64,000 nt of DNA from Bolinopsis microptera (GCF_026151205.1 NC_087080.1:13899337-13963336), one strand, 5' to 3'; shown: positions 22,801-37,031, numbered from the stretch's first letter. Notes: a model not told the origin generated them from the letters alone. Numbers and translations are program-made.

Positions 22801-23430
22801 ACATCGAGTATCTTACTAAAAATATGATTTGAGAGCAAAAAAAGTTGACTGAACTTTTGGCTCGGTGACAGAGAATTTTTCTGTTGCATTCATGTGTTCA
22901 TATTAAAATGGACAATGTTCGACAGCACATGTAATGTTTTATGAAATGAAATGCCGAGTAGATACCTTATACAGTGTTCTAGATGCAATTTCAATTGATT
23001 CCGGGCACAATTTTCTACTACTATTATAAGATATAACCATAGGATCATGTTGTCCACAAAGGTGAACACAACATAGTTCCACTCGTCCACTGTTAATGCA
23101 ATATCAATCTCAACTGTATCGTGCAAAAAAGTCTGAATCATCATTTCTTTCAATCAACTGCACAAGTTCTTCTTTGATTGTAAAGCAATTGTGGATTTAC
23201 CGACGTTTTCACGACTCTGACACTAATGCACTGTCCGAAATTGTATTAACTTTTGTTAAACTCACATCGCTCTAAATTAGACTGACTCATCGTGCACATT
23301 TTTGAAAGCTATATATAACTACATATAACCGTACATTTTAATTTTCAAGCGGATGAATTTCCATAAACAAGATATTTCATTTCCGATTCATTTTCTCTGA
23401 CGGCAGGAAAATAAGGAATCAAATAACAAA
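16824..23430. other. Gene-poor stretch, no exon recognised
   Basis: About 6.6 kb with only short unsupported open frames. A degenerate B-box-like GGTTTGAATCC occurs near 18895, but the rest of a tRNA fold is absent. I found no repeat shared with the other families of this window. Confidence 0.4.
17822..17868. repeat. AT-rich palindromic tract
   Basis: Runs of ATAT/TATA (ATATATTATATATATTATAT) over about 45 bases, able to form cruciform-like structures. A TC microsatellite lies shortly before it at 17576-17600. Confidence 0.8.
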
Positions 23431-23506
23431 CCAATCAGAAGACAGATAACTGCCACGTGACATGCTTCAACCAATAGGAAGAGAGGACCAGATGTGCGCG
23501 GGCCAA
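23431..23506. promoter_or_regulatory. CCAAT/CACGTG cluster
   Basis: CCAATCAG at 23431, CCACGTGAC at 23453, CCAATAGG at 23471 and CCAATAG at 23502 fall within 76 bases. All CCAAT boxes point the same way. Confidence 0.45.
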
Positions 23507-24156
23507 TAGAAAACAAGGACCAGATGTAAACACTGGAGACAATTATAAGGTTACACTGGACGCTTATCCCATCATATTCCAGCAACCAATGATTCGCAGT
23601 AGATCCAGGGACCAGCAATCAGCATATCTTGCATATTTAGCTACCAGAATATCTTGCATATTTCTTACTTAGTTACTACAATTAAGCTCTAGATCTAAAG
23701 ATCTCTCATGTTAGAGAAACTACCTTTTACTACTCGTAAACATATCTTGCGAACTCCATGCATATCATGCTACATTTTGAATTCATAATACATTTAGTTA
23801 GTCAATAGATTATCAGCTGTACATTAGCATGTACTACTACACTAAATCTTACGTATAGAAGTGAGAGTACACTATCAAATTCCGACATTTCTCAACAGGA
23901 ACTGACATGAGAACATAGCTTCCAGCGGCATCAAGCTCAGGAACATATTTAAAGAAGTACCAGCAATGTTCTGACCAAATGCCGGAGAGAGAGGCTGTGC
24001 TTTCCCTTTGAACGGGTCTGATAATTGTGGAAACCTTGCTAAGCACCCCATTTAATGAAGGTGGAGTCAAAGCGATATAACTACGAGCCGGAGTGTGAAT
24101 CTGATAGCTGAGTAGGGGTTCTCTTATGGAAATTATTTTAAATCATCTCTCCAGCC

Positions 24157-24233
24157 ATTGGTCGGTCTCGGGCAGTGTGACGCTCTGATTGGTTTTCAAG
24201 AGTCACGTGATGTCAGAGCTTGATGTTGATTGG
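24157..24233. promoter_or_regulatory. ATTGG/CACGTG cluster
   Basis: ATTGG boxes at 24157, 24188 and 24229 surround TCACGTGATG at 24203. They are on the opposite strand to those at 23.43 kb, giving an inward/outward pair of clusters 650 bases apart. A further CACGTG is at 24435. Confidence 0.45.
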
Positions 24234-24460
24234 TTAAATCGTTTTGGACGCGGCAAAAATTCCACTTGAGAGAGATCAGCTTTAAATCACTCACGTTTTC
24301 AAGAGAATTGAATTCCTGAATAATTCCGATTTTGCCGAGGTCAACCTAACGGGGTTTTCTGATGTATCTGTGTTGAGTACATTAATAGAACATTAGATAA
24401 CTGCACATTGATCACCACAAAACTCAGTAATTATCACGTGGGTCACCCCGAACTAATGTG

Positions 24461-24513
24461 GGTACATTGTACAATGTACAATGTATAATGTACAATGTAC
24501 AATGTATAATGTA
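24461..24513. repeat. Tandem ~10-bp palindromic repeat
   Basis: Repeats of TGTACAATGTA/TGTATAATGTA over about 50 bases, each unit nearly self-complementary. This is a simple satellite-like tract. Confidence 0.85.
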
Positions 24514-26426
24514 CCTTTGTCAACTTGTAATCTGACTGCCAAGGGTGGCTGCTTTTACCTCAGTCCACAAAATGAAATAACGGCAGAATGAACCACTGGT
24601 TTCTAGTCAAACGTTTCGGAAAGCTCTCGAGAAAAGTTTAGTCGGATTGGGTTTACTATCAGGAAATCAGTTACATTAGCGAAAACATTCACTGGAGAAA
24701 CTGGATGGGCAACAAATTACGACGAATCCGCCAGAAAGCAGGATTTCAGCATTTAAGTAGGGGTAAGTACTAAGTACTAAGAACAAATTGTTTAAATATA
24801 CCAAATTCCTTAAATAAACCAGCATATCCAGCGAATTACAGGTCACCCAACCGGCACCAACCCCTCATGAAAAACAACGGAACGTATCCTGAGTCCCGGC
24901 TCCGTAAGTAAATGTTTATGAATCTCTTTGACCTGATTAGCTCTGATAAATGACGATGTCTCTTTGGTTGAGAGAGTAGCGGTTCCTTCCTAAATTGATA
25001 TTTTCTTGTAGGCTATTTATTTACTCAGATTCCCAGGAATAATTTAAGATTTTACATTTCAGCGATAGGACCCAGATTTTAGAGAAAATGTAGCTCTAAA
25101 CTCCTCTCGTAGACTACAAGGAATGATGTTTAATGTAATGAGAGTCTACACCCACCTGAGTCTGTATTCCCGCCCACAAAGCGCACATATTGTATTAAGT
25201 AAGAGAGTATAGGGAGAGCAATGATCAGGGGTAGAGAGAGATAGAGGGGGTAGAGAGTTACACAGATTGACATCTCACGTACACTGCCTCGGAGGCTGCT
25301 TATTCAACCTTTTCAACTACAATGGCATGCTAAGTACATGCTAATCATGTGGTAATGTTATGCTGGCATAATTATGCTAATTGCTAATTGTGCGCTTGAT
25401 AAATAGAGTTATAATATTCATAACATACTATAAATATGTTTATTATAATATATGCCAGAATATAATATATTTATAGAAATGAAGCCCCGTGTCAACACAA
25501 AACAATTCACTAAAACAATTCACGACACAACTGCCGTAACAAAGTGAAAATTAGCGGGAAGTTGTGGTGAAGTGAACGTTCTCCTCAGACTCACCAACTA
25601 TAACAAGTCTCACACTAACAGGCTAAAACACAACCTTTAAATAAACCCGCTCCCTGCTCAATTACCCTTGTTACCTCACTACAAACAATACCCGTTACAA
25701 GCTAGATAGAATTCCTGTGTCCTCCTCTCCCTCATTCTTTCCTCGCATTCCCCGGGGAGACAAGATTCTGTGTTACAATAATTCTCTTTGTGTGTGTAGT
25801 TATTGACCGGCTGAGGTTTAATGTGGCTAAGTTAGTGTGTGTAGTTCTGATAGTGCGGACTGGGGAGGCGCCCACTTGGAGTGTACTTAACAATGGTATC
25901 AGATCCTTAACTTTATAAACTTTCTAAACATGGCTACAAATTTACAAATGTGAAAATAATTTTAGAATTGCGAATTAGATACATGACGTTTCATCATGTC
26001 GAAAGAACAAAGATCTTAATGGATTCAAGCGGCTAATTTTCGAAAATTACGATTCGCTATATTTTATCTAGATTTATCTAAATAATACCGAATAGTGGAA
26101 TTTCCAAAACAAGGATTTCAAAACTACTCTGCTAAAGTTTCAAAATAAACAGATATTTTTCATAACAAATTGGTCGGTTTAACACATCTAGCACGGTGTT
26201 TTCAAAACATGGTAATTCTCGAGGGAAAAGACACCTGTTGAACTGATAAGGATTTGTAATGGATACAACCAACGTTGCCAAGGAGACGGCCACAGTATTT
26301 TGATCTTCTGAACATGCAGACTTACAAGGCTACGACCGTGTAAACAAATAACACACTCTACCTATGATCTACTGTAGATATATCTATGATCTACTGTAGA
26401 TGACAATGTGAGGGTGGATGGCAATA
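24514..26426. other. No gene recognised
   Basis: AT-rich DNA with no supported exon. The tandem duplication TATGATCTACTGTAGAT just to its left-hand neighbour's end (26362-26400) contains the palindrome ATCTACTGTAGAT. Confidence 0.4.
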
Positions 26427-27197
26427 TTATCCAGGCTCCGGACGATTGACCAGAAAATTCTGCAGCAAAGCAGTTGCAGAAACGTTCTGGAATATGACGT
26501 TTGCGGCATGCTTTATTGCAGTAAAAATGATAATCAGGTCTCCCAAAATTCACGAAACATAAGATGAGGCATCGCTACCTGCCAATAATAAAATAGCCGT
26601 GAGTGTGACCGCTGTAGCCATGAAGATAATAATGTATAGATTATAAGTGTTCTCGAAAGTAAAAGTAGGGTCTAGATCTTCAATCATATCATCATCATGT
26701 GTACACATCTCTCCAATGTCACACCCATAAGAATATTATTATTATGTGGTGGTAGGATGCAAGGCGTCTCCTTCGTAACACCACTACATAACTTTAAAAC
26801 ATTTCACAAAACCCTGATGCTTTGCAACCAGCTGCTTGCAGGACTTGTCACCCTGCCAAGTTATTTATCCAAAGAGTATGTAACTAAGAGTGGTGTGTAC
26901 CCGCTTATATTCTATGGTATGTACTATATGTGATATCGTGGGAAAGAGAGAGAGAGAGATAGAGGGAGAGCTGCTTCTTGATTGAATGATCGCAACATTC
27001 CAGGGCTCCGTCACTTACCACAGTAATAAGATCAGTGAATGTGGTGGACAGTTGGGGGAGAGGGAGAGCCGTGGTCGTGCGGTTCCGGCCCCGGTTCTGT
27101 GTTATCGTGGTTATGAGGGTCACAGTGAGTGGAGCCAGTAACGTCAGGTATACTGTGAAGTTAATGGTTTGGTTTGCCCACAAGCTTTCATGCAAAT
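26427..27197 (-). CDS. Weak candidate: three-exon membrane-protein fragment
   Basis: Three minus-strand segments have splice-like ends and matching phases. 27197-27019: acceptor CTATCAG, donor GTAAGT, with a hydrophobic VYLTLLAPLTVTLITTI stretch. 26651-26579: acceptor after a pyrimidine tract, donor GTAGCG, encoding the likely membrane helix LYIIIFMATAVTLTAILLLA. 26539-26427: ends at TAA and encodes DLIIIFTAIKHAANVIF. The joined frame is open, but the second intron would be only 39 bases, unusually short for an animal, and no known family is recognised. An upstream start was not found. It may be chance. Confidence 0.2.
26939..26967 (+). repeat. Short (GA)n tract
   Basis: About 28 bases of GA repeats with a GATA interruption. 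Confidence 0.8.
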
Positions 27198-30067
27198 CTG
27201 ATAGGATAAATTTTGTGAATTCTTATCGGAGCAGATTGCCGGATAAAAGAAATTTAAATCTCGTAAACCGATACATTCGCAAGGAATACTTTGAAGAATC
27301 AAGCTAGAAAACCAACAAGATCATGTGAAAACTCTATGAAAGTAGGTAGGGCATATAAATAGCTTGCTTATCAGTGCTTACTTGATGCGTTCACAAAACA
27401 TTCTCACTTTAAAACTTCAAGCACGACGCAAAAATAAAATTTTATTCATGCAAATTTATATCCTTCAGGTATACAAAATTTGCACGAGTCGCAGAAGAAG
27501 TCTCATGCCTCAAGATAAGCCTGGGTAAATTAGCAGAAGAGAAGAAATGTATCCAGGAATTAGGAAGGTGGGATAAACACAGAAACAAATTTTATACCGG
27601 TTTCCAGTCTACCGTGAAACTTTAGGACCACTAACAGTCTACAATTGTGGGATTGGTCGGCTAGTTCTAATGCCAACTGTCTAATTCACTTGCTCTGAAG
27701 ACCGCCTTGAAGACAGTGTGGACCGGGAATGTTTTATAAAAATCACTATCTCAATATCGACTGGAAATAGGCCAGAACTCTACAAATCCTCCACTGCACT
27801 CTGGGTTGAAATTTTTCAGCTGTATTCGGTAAAAAAAGATGGCTATAGCTAGTTTCAAGGTAAATATCGTAATTTCGCCAACTTTGACCAATGAGTGACC
27901 ACAAGTAATCAGTAATGCAATATCCACCATTATTCAGAAAAAGTTATAGTCAGTACAGTTTCAGATTAGGTCCAATAAAACTGCATTAGTTTGAAGAGCA
28001 GGTCGATCAGAGAAAATAAAAAAGGTTTTAAGTACTCTGTCCTCAGAACATCTTTGTACGACTTTAAATCACTGAAATTATTGGTTCCCACATTCATTCC
28101 CAAATACCGTGGTTCCTTCACCTCTCCCCCAGAACACCTGGAATACTACTGGATATAAGTACTAATTCTCTGATTGAATTAACTCTCTCGAACTGATATT
28201 ATTTCAGTCTCCATAGGAACAACGACAAGAAAGTAACGTTCCCCTTTACAAGCGCCAATTACGAGCCAGCAAGCAAAAATTCCCGAGTAATTGGCCCGAC
28301 AAGTAGAGGTACATTAGACCAAGCACCTCCCCTATCTAGCTGAGAGCTAGTCACGTGACTGCTATATTGTACTCTGGAAAGTTGCAGCACTGGTTCTGAC
28401 GGTGGAGGAGCGTGCATTCATTGCAACCACTAATTGCTAGCACCAAGGTGAGACGTTGAGAACTTTAAGATGAAATAAGGTTGAAGACAGAAGTCGCTGG
28501 GAGTAGAACTAGAACTGGACCGTTGGGATATAATAAAGATGTAAATAACCGTTAAACTGAAATGAAACGAACGACAAATTTCACAAGCTTAAAACTGACT
28601 GGTTTGTGAATACTGAGCACACGGTAATTGGATGTTACTCGCACGTCAATGTTACCCGTATTAATATTTCTAGAAACAGATGAAGGGGAGTTGGAGATAT
28701 TGTAAAATCTAATCATCTATGGCAGATGAATTGGAAGAATCTCTCCTGGTGTTAAATCAGAAAACAATCATGATATCTCATTATCAGTATGATCATTACC
28801 CACTGTATGTTATTAAAAGTGTTATCAGCAGCTGTAGACACGTGGTATTAAAACACAGCGACAAATAACCAGCGCGCCACTTACATGTGAGACAGCAGGA
28901 TCTTGTAGAGCAACAACTATAATTCAAGTACTTAGAACTGAATTACGCGCTCTAGACTCTCCCAAAGACAAGGTCAAAACATTTGGTGGCAGTTAGAAGA
29001 AGGGGGTGTAGTAGGGAGAGTCTAGATGCAAACAGGGCCCCATTGTCCTAAATGTCCCTGTGCTCTGTTACATGAATCAGGGAGCAGGTTCTAATAGCGT
29101 GCCTAATGGATGTTTCGTTTAATTTGTTTTGGGCGACCTCAACTTCTAAAGTTAGCGTTTAGGTTCAGGTGTTGTTGAAGGGAGCTGACAATGAGGGGGG
29201 AGGTGTTGAGTATTCATCAGAGTGGTGTAATCTTAGATGTTACGCTTGATTACAAAGAGGTTACCTTGTAGTACAGTGTTTGAGGTATTACGCAACAGTG
29301 CAGTGAGACAGGAGTAACAAAAGATCTAGATCTAGAGATGATGGGTATTCAATATTCATAGCGGACACTAACATTGCTGTTACATTAATGATACTTGCAG
29401 GAACCCGTCTAATCCTAAAGTGGTGTCAAGAGACAGCAATATTCATCTATTTTGTGATTTTTATGCTCCAAAAAGCTATAAAAGTATTCGACCAAGCCAA
29501 AACGTTTCAATGGTATAATATCTCTCACGGTTTTCACGGAAAGTTATGTTAAAGTTGATACGACATAATATTGTTGTGGTGTCAGTAAAATGGCAACAGA
29601 TATAATATATGCTGACGTAGTGGAGGTGGCAAAACACACTGGAGGGTTGAAAGAATGGAGATTAAAGAACTAAACGGTCATGGTTATTCAAAATATTCAC
29701 GTGAGCAACGCTGGTTAATAATCAGTATGAAACAAGTTAACTATGCGTCGAGAGGAAAAGCAAAACGGTATGAAGGACTCCAAGCTTCACAATCAAGTGA
29801 ATGAAGATACAAAATATAGACAGGCTATGTAGGAAAATAAATCTTCTATTTTGGATGGTTCAATAGATACACTCCCCTCATTATTGTTGCTATGGGATTG
29901 TAATTGCGGTTACTAAGATAAAGACTCTGCATTGTATAATGCTCACCAAATAAGGCGTGTGAATAATTCAACTTATTCAGTGTCAGTTATAGCGGTGGCG
30001 GCGGTTCAGTCAGGATAGCAGCCGATCCATCCATCCCAGTGTTCAATCCAACAATAACCTACCGTGA
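27198..30067. other. Gene-poor stretch
   Basis: No exon recognised. CACGTG sites occur at 28352 (in TCACGTGACT), 28839 and 29698 without an obvious CCAAT partner. Confidence 0.4.
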
Positions 30068-30266
30068 CACGTGTTTCTATGACAACCAGTCACGTGATGA
30101 GCTCCAGCCAATGAGAACCGGAGTAGTGGGGTCTATCTATTGTGGTTGTAATAAGGTAAAATAACTGTATGTCAAGAGTACAGTGCGCTTCAACTAATGA
30201 TATGATTTGTTAAACTGACACGTGGGCGAATCTTTGGCCTCTGATTGGTCAGTGAGAAGTCACGTG
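30068..30266. promoter_or_regulatory. Dense CACGTG/CCAAT cluster
   Basis: Four CACGTG sites (30068, 30091, 30219, 30261) with CCAAT at 30108 and ATTGG at 30244 lie within 200 bases. This is the richest cluster in the region and the best candidate for a distal promoter or enhancer. Confidence 0.5.
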
Positions 30267-33200
30267 GGCAAATACTGACCTGTGAGCGGGTGAGCGGGTA
30301 ATTCAACAGAGCGGTCATTTTAGCGTGGTATCCCTTGTGTATACGGTGTAATACTGCTGTAAAGCCCGGCTTTGTTTGAGAGATATTGTGAAAAGTGTAC
30401 GTGACAACTGGTGTATCTTCCGACTGGAATGACGGTTATTTCGGCATACAACAGTTGATGGGATCAATAAACTAGGCAAAAACTCATTAAGCAAGCTCAT
30501 TACAGCTCCGCTTAGTAATGCAAACAATAGTACAATGTGTAACAATGATATAAGGAGACAAGACAGAATCCAAAAAGTGGTAACAACCTCTGCAGTACCA
30601 CGTCCACAAAGAGTCGGAAAGGACTGAAGAGCTGAAGTATTGATCGGAAATGATTCGTATTTCACACTTTCATTGATCGATTTAACTGTGACAATGGATT
30701 CAGCTGGGGGCTCGCCTAGTCGTCAATCAAGTCTCAGGAATTTCAAAACGCATGAGTAACGACAAGCTCAAATATCAGGCTCTAAGTTATTTTGAGTTGG
30801 ATTAAACGAGGTTTATTCATCAGGGGCCCTGTCTTTCAATCTTTCATAACCAAATATATAAACTTCACGCTTCGCAAACTAATAAGTTAACAGATGAATA
30901 GATGTTTCACTTTCAGCTTGTATATTTCTTACAATCCTGCATAGCCGCTCACCTACAAGCTTTGGCAAAGTGCAAAATGCATACGGTTAACGGTAATTAC
31001 CAAACGGCAACTTTACAACCGAGTAACACAAGTCTTGACATTGTCCCAGGAGAGATTGATGCAGTTTCCCGGTCCCTATATTATTATTTCAGTGACTGGT
31101 CCTACCGTAAAGCGAGCATTGGATTTCTACCCTGCATTGTCCCGACCTCCACTTCAACAACCCGGACAATGTACTAGACACAAGTCAACACTAGCTCTCC
31201 TGGACGAACACCTTGAGCTAGACTAACGTTCAGCTCTACTACCCAAGAGGGTGCTAGTTGCTACCGGGAGGGTGCTACCGGTGCTACCACTTTATTCTTT
31301 TATTATCAAACACAGTGTTTTCAAGGTGGCGTGTTATAGTGATGCTAGCTTGGAGAGTAACCGCTAGGTGGGTGGCCACATTATGCCTGCCTCTTATATA
31401 ATATGATACAATGGAGCAACTTGGAGGGGTCTTTAGTTCGAATATCGACACATTTCTCCTTTGATGCAGATGAAGTTTGGGGTTGTGCCAGCAACTACAT
31501 GATATTATATAACCCTTAGTGTTATCGCATTGTGTCTTTTAGAAACAAATGACATGATCTTTCCCTTTGATCAAAACTCGGAGAAGTAAAACAGGTCATT
31601 GTGTTTTACCTAAAACTCCATAATTTTCTAACACGATGGCTATAACTTGTCTTTAACATTGTGAGGACAGATCGTGCAAGTTGGAATAGCGAGTGGCGTA
31701 TGTTCGCAGTTCAATATATCTTCTAATTTAGAACCCAACCAAAGCTTCGTGTAATCAATCTAGAATTAATTAATTAGACCCCATTCTTTGAACTACCACT
31801 CACTCACTCATTGTCAAGTTAAGTAGAGAGGGTAGCCCAGAGCCCTGTTCATGATGTACCCTCTAAACTTTACACTGTTGACGTAGACAACACATAAAAA
31901 AAAGGGTTATTGTAGAACATATTGGAATACAGCGAAATAGAATTAAATAATTTGCCGGCACTACTCTGAACGTAATTAGGGGGTAACTGGAGGGTAACTT
32001 TCTGGCGGTAAAAGCGCCGGTAGAGAACCGGTAATGTGGCGGTAAATGCGGTTCGGGTCTTGAGAAGGATCGCGGAGTCTCTATTTAACTAGTCGTATCA
32101 GTTTAGGGAGTCTACCGCGCAATTACTCTGTTGAAGTTTAATCAAGTACTACATCAGGTCTACGATATATTATATTATCAGGCAACATTAAAACATTTTT
32201 ACTTCTTAAAATCGGTTCGAATATTGATGATCTAACATATTGTTGAAGGCACTGAGACTCTTCACTCCACAAATAACTTATGTCTGTTATAAATATAAGC
32301 TATTTTCACAAAATGTTGACAACAGTTTTTTTACACTACTCACTAAAACTAAGATGAGCAATGTTAACATAATTATGTCTGAAGTTAACATAATTATGTC
32401 TGACTGTGAATGTAGAGGTCATTACACTCTGAAAATGTAGGATAATATAAACCTCACATCTCCCCGTCTCGACAGTATATAATATGTCTCAAGACTGAAG
32501 CTTGAGCAGAATTAATTACCATCTCTGATGTTGTTATGGGGATGGTTGGTTGGCATGGTAGTTACTATGGGCATGGCTGGTAGCTGCTTGAATGAGCTTC
32601 AGGGCTGCTCTATTAATACAGCATGGTGTGTATACACTTGTGGACATGTCTCCAATAATGTTATACGACGTAGGACCTGACCGGCTAAATGGTAAATAGT
32701 ATCAGGGTCATAGATTTACTTTTGTGTTTGGCGGATAATTCACATGGCGCTCATACGTAAGACGATAGGAATGTACAGGTCAGAGACTAATTTTGGTTGA
32801 AGTAAACTTATTTTCACCACTATGTTTTCACTTTATAGACGTCGATTCTTTCAACACTGTTTGTTCACGTACTTTTCCCATGACAAAATAAACACGGTCA
32901 AACTGACCATTATAACTCCCCTTCTATTCATGGTGTGTCCGAAGTGTGTCCATGGTGTGTCCATGGTGTGTCCGAGGTGTGTCCAGTCAAACCCCACTGA
33001 GTGTCATGGGGTATTCTATATAGTGTACATTAATAGCCTCGTATCTGCTTCAAGCTGAGACCCATCTTAAATACCTTCCAGAAGACTGCAGAACTTGAGC
33101 ATTTTTTGAGGGACATTTAGAAAACTTCTCATTCTTTGTTGTCTACTATAAACTGTAAAGATGGATTCCTTTGCTAATTCCATAAAGAAGAAGCCAACGA

Positions 33201-33522
33201 GCACCTGCTTTTTAACAACTGCCAGCAAGTTTTAGTTGCGGGCTCTTTATTCAGGAAAAGATATTGGCAGAATAAGTATCACCGTTACGATGTAGTTTAT
33301 TGTAGCGGAGCTTTATCTTGTCAGCTCTGTATTCAGCAACCGCAAAGCCGAGATGGCGGTGTAACTATCTGACTTGCTCCTTTCAACATCAAAGTTCTAA
33401 TGTGTTGCCAATAGACACGTTTACATGGTTACATGGATATAGGCGGGCCTGATTGAGGGGAGAGGACAATGAAAACAGTGGTTCGAATAAAGCGCTGCTC
33501 ACATGTTCTTTAAAGCACGGAT
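30267..33522. other. Gene-poor stretch
   Basis: No exon recognised. Small features are a duplicated block AACATAATTATGTCTGA near 32366-32402 and the GTGTCC repeat at 32925-32983. Confidence 0.4.
32925..32983 (+). repeat. Tandem 11-bp repeat
   Basis: Five imperfect copies of CATGGTGTGTC / CGAGGTGTGTC in a row. Confidence 0.85.
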
Positions 33523-33573
33523 CACGTGATCTAGAATAGTGTCACGTGACACGCAGATACAGTGTAGGATTGG
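33523..33573. promoter_or_regulatory. Double CACGTGA + ATTGG cluster
   Basis: ATCACGTGAT at 33521, GTCACGTGAC at 33541 and ATTGG at 33569 lie within about 50 bases. Single CACGTGG sites follow at 34877 and 35763. Confidence 0.45.
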
Positions 33574-35615
33574 TCAATCCGGGTGGAGGTGAGGCGACCT
33601 AAAGTTGATCCGGTAATTCGGGCTTTGTCTAGGAATTAGGTGTTGAATAGCCCTCGATCAATAGAAAGCAAGATGTGTAGTCGATATTTAATGAATCCGA
33701 TAAATCGTTGACAAAATATGGGTGTGAATGTAAAAGATTTCTATAGAACTATCAGTATATTGTCGCTGGGATGACACAATGAAGAACAGCATCAGATAAA
33801 CCTTGCTGCGTGTGGCTATATCTGTGTGGAGCAGTCTAATTAAAATAAAGAGGGACCAGAGAGACAATATTTATATATTCTCAATGGAAAAAGGGGAGAT
33901 TTAGAAAAAATGATTATCGTAGGGGATACTACGTCTACAAGTACAAAGGATAAATAAATATACAATAATTTATCGATTAATAGCCCAAAGATGACAGTGT
34001 GCAGAGGCGCAACACATCAGATAGTTACAACAAACAAGTGTCTCGCACTACTCCGAATATGTAAATGAGTACACCGGTCAGAGGCAATGAAGAGACCGGC
34101 CCGAGCACGCAACACGACACCAAACATGTCACCGTTATAACTCCCTTCCCGTATATATTAGTACTATATGATATAATATCTTGTTATTAAATACGACACT
34201 ATCTCCTCAACATCAGATTTATATCTTTGTCTAGTCTGTTCTACTTGGTTTAGTACCCGTTTTGTAGTGTACTGTGTGCCGAAACTCTAGTTCAAGTACC
34301 CCCAAATATTGAAAACGGGTGGGTTTCTTAACAATTCCTGCCCATGTCAGAAATGTAAAGTAATTGTACCATGTAGGTGGAGTATGTAGTATTTTGTATG
34401 TGTTTTGCCACATCTAGGTAGTAGGTACTGTCTACCCTGTCTGCACCTTTACTCGTGACTCAGTTCCTGGCACCCTCATGCACCCTGAATTATATTATAC
34501 TATTGGATATTATTCCTTATAATTATCACCCTAGTCCCTATCTCTTCGTTTATCTTACTAGCTCTATCTCTCTTCCTGTACCAATGTGGGTTCTTGCAGT
34601 TACTAAAATGATGATATAAAAACCCCTAAAACCGTTCTTTTTCCCCACAACTTTCTTTTCAGGGATCCACCCCAAGCTTTGCCCTCAGTTTCAAGACTAC
34701 CAGAATAATCCCTGAACCCAGATTCTCACTTCATTACATCATAACCACTCAGCAGCAATGACCCTATATTGATATTCTGACATCTCCCATCCTATCTTTG
34801 AGAGGTTCTAGTTCTGTCAGCAGTGTCTCTTGTTTCTCCCAGTGATGACATGTTCCGGTCAACCTCTCCGTCTGCGCACGTGGGCGCTCTGTTCACCACC
34901 CCCAACACTTTGAACCCCAACTATCATGTCATTCTCTCCCAACACTCACACATACTGGTACCTAGTACATGTGTGTAATGGGGCGTGTCAATGTTTGAGA
35001 ACTTGAACTGAAGTTATATCACTGCACAAGTCAGGAGTATGGATAGGTTTCAGCCAGACATTTCTTTAGAGAAAACATAAAATTATGCATTGTTCTCGTG
35101 TCGTATGTAATAAGCTGTACTCAAAACTCGCGAGCTTTTTTCTCTTCTTTAAAAAAAAAAGAACTGATTAGAGATGTTTCGTACTTCAATGTTTCATCAC
35201 ACTAACACTTGACTAACTTCAATAGACCAATTCAGAGAGTAGTAGTAGTAGTAGAGCTCCTATATATCTGTCAACAAATGCCTCTCTCCTTCCCCGATCA
35301 GAATGAATCATACCATCACTATTTTTCAGTGCACTCTAAATCTTATCCTGATGATTTATACTACATTTACGCAGCGTACTTATCTACTGTTTTCTCTTTC
35401 TACACTCTTAGAAAGACACTGTTTTACTCTCTTTCTTCACTTTTACTAAGACTAAACAATGCGAGCCCCTCATCGTGTCCTCATAGCACTAACTCTTATT
35501 ATACCACCTGGAAACACGATCCACCACACCGGCCCAACCTCCTAATAATCTGCTTTTTAATAACGGTCCTTGCAACTAATGCAACAGTATATTTATTCAA
35601 TTTAGTCTGCATTTA

Positions 35616-35616
<1 letters not shown>

Positions 35617-35648
<32 letters not shown>
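35617..35648 (+). repeat. (AG)n microsatellite
   Basis: About 32 bases of perfect AG repeat. Confidence 0.95.
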
Positions 35649-35651
<3 letters not shown>

Positions 35652-36972
35652 GGCTGTCTTAATCTCTACACCTAGCTCGGCTAAGGCTCTTGAAAAATGT
35701 TAAGATCAGGGATTGTGTTAAGGTTTTATCGTATTAGTGCGGGGATGACGTGAGGGTTTGGTCACGTGGGGTGCAAGATAGAGAGGTTATAATTACAATG
35801 TGGAGCTACCTCTGAGAGTGAATCTACTGGTTTCATGATAGTACCAGGTACTTTCCCTGAACTGCAGTAATGGTTATTAGTATCTGCCACGGAGATTCAA
35901 TCTTTCAATTTATATATTAGAGCTTCTTAGTGGAGAAGAGAAGCTATATAATTGTGAAATTGAGCTTTATGTGATCTGAGAAGCGTCAAAAATATAACCA
36001 TTTACCAAGGGTCTAATCAAATAATTGGGGAGAAAACCCCGCGCAGTTCGGGGACCTAATTGTAGCTGATTATACCATATAAGGCATGATTGTTCTGGAG
36101 GTCTACAAGGTACTGAGTCTTGGAAACACGGACTTCTCAATAGTTAGAGGGGACGGCGCTCTTCTCAGCAGAATGATAAGCTGTTCTTCCATCATAACTA
36201 AATATAGCACAGGGCAACATATTCTCTCGCCGTATTAGTCAAGAGGTACACGGTTATTGTTCTTTTGTACAGGGATTGTTCATGGTATTGTCAGCACTTT
36301 CCAAGTTACATACCTCTAGTATTGATAGGTTACAGGCAACTGCAGCACCAGTATTACCGGCAAACGCCGCACTTTCATAAAAAACGTGAGCACTACCCTG
36401 CACTACCCTGGTCGGCTGGTCAGGCGGGTAAAACGTTTTTATATTCAGCACTTCAGTCTAATTCCCCCACTTTTTGAAGTGATCCCCTCTGCAGGCCTTG
36501 AGGGCACGACGACATTCCAACAGTGGACACCCAGCTAGCGCCTCTATCTTCTCTACACCGCACTACACGCCAGTATGTAACAGCTAATAGCTGGCAGGTA
36601 CGCTCAGCTCCGTAAATCCCGCCTCAAAGCAAGTTCCAAACCCTACATAACTAGAAACATTTCTACTGTTTCAGAGCTCTCTCAACCGGGCAGCAGTTCA
36701 GCACCCTCGACATATCCCGAGCCGAGAAGTAGTGCTTCTACACCCCACCATGTGATAAATGTCACGGAGCAGGAGCGGTCAACTTAAACCGAGCTACGCG
36801 AAACATGCAGTTCCGGCAACAATTGTTGACACAGTCAGGATTTGGTGTTGAAAAGTTCGGTCCGGCGATACTCTGTGACCCGTAATATTCTATTTCGGAT
36901 GGAAGATGCTATACAAGAGAGTGCTTTATCCTCATAATTTTATATAAAACGGAAAATAAATTTTTATTACAG

Positions 36973-37031
36973 TGGATGAGGAGGAGGAGGAGGAGGAGGA
37001 GGAGGAGGAGGAGGAGGAGGAGGAGAAGGAA
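36973..37031 (+). repeat. (GGA)n trinucleotide repeat
   Basis: About 59 bases of GGA repeats with one GAAGGAAGA ending. It is a pure purine strand, prone to triplex formation. There is no sign that it is translated. Confidence 0.95.

Noticed and set aside
22890-23153. Minus-strand frame with a vaguely laminin-G-like VDEWNYVVFTF phrase
   Set aside because: The match is confined to one short stretch; the rest has no domain pattern and no exon signals.
35209-35616. 135-codon plus-strand open frame
   Set aside because: No domain, biased composition, no splice or promoter context, ends beside a microsatellite.
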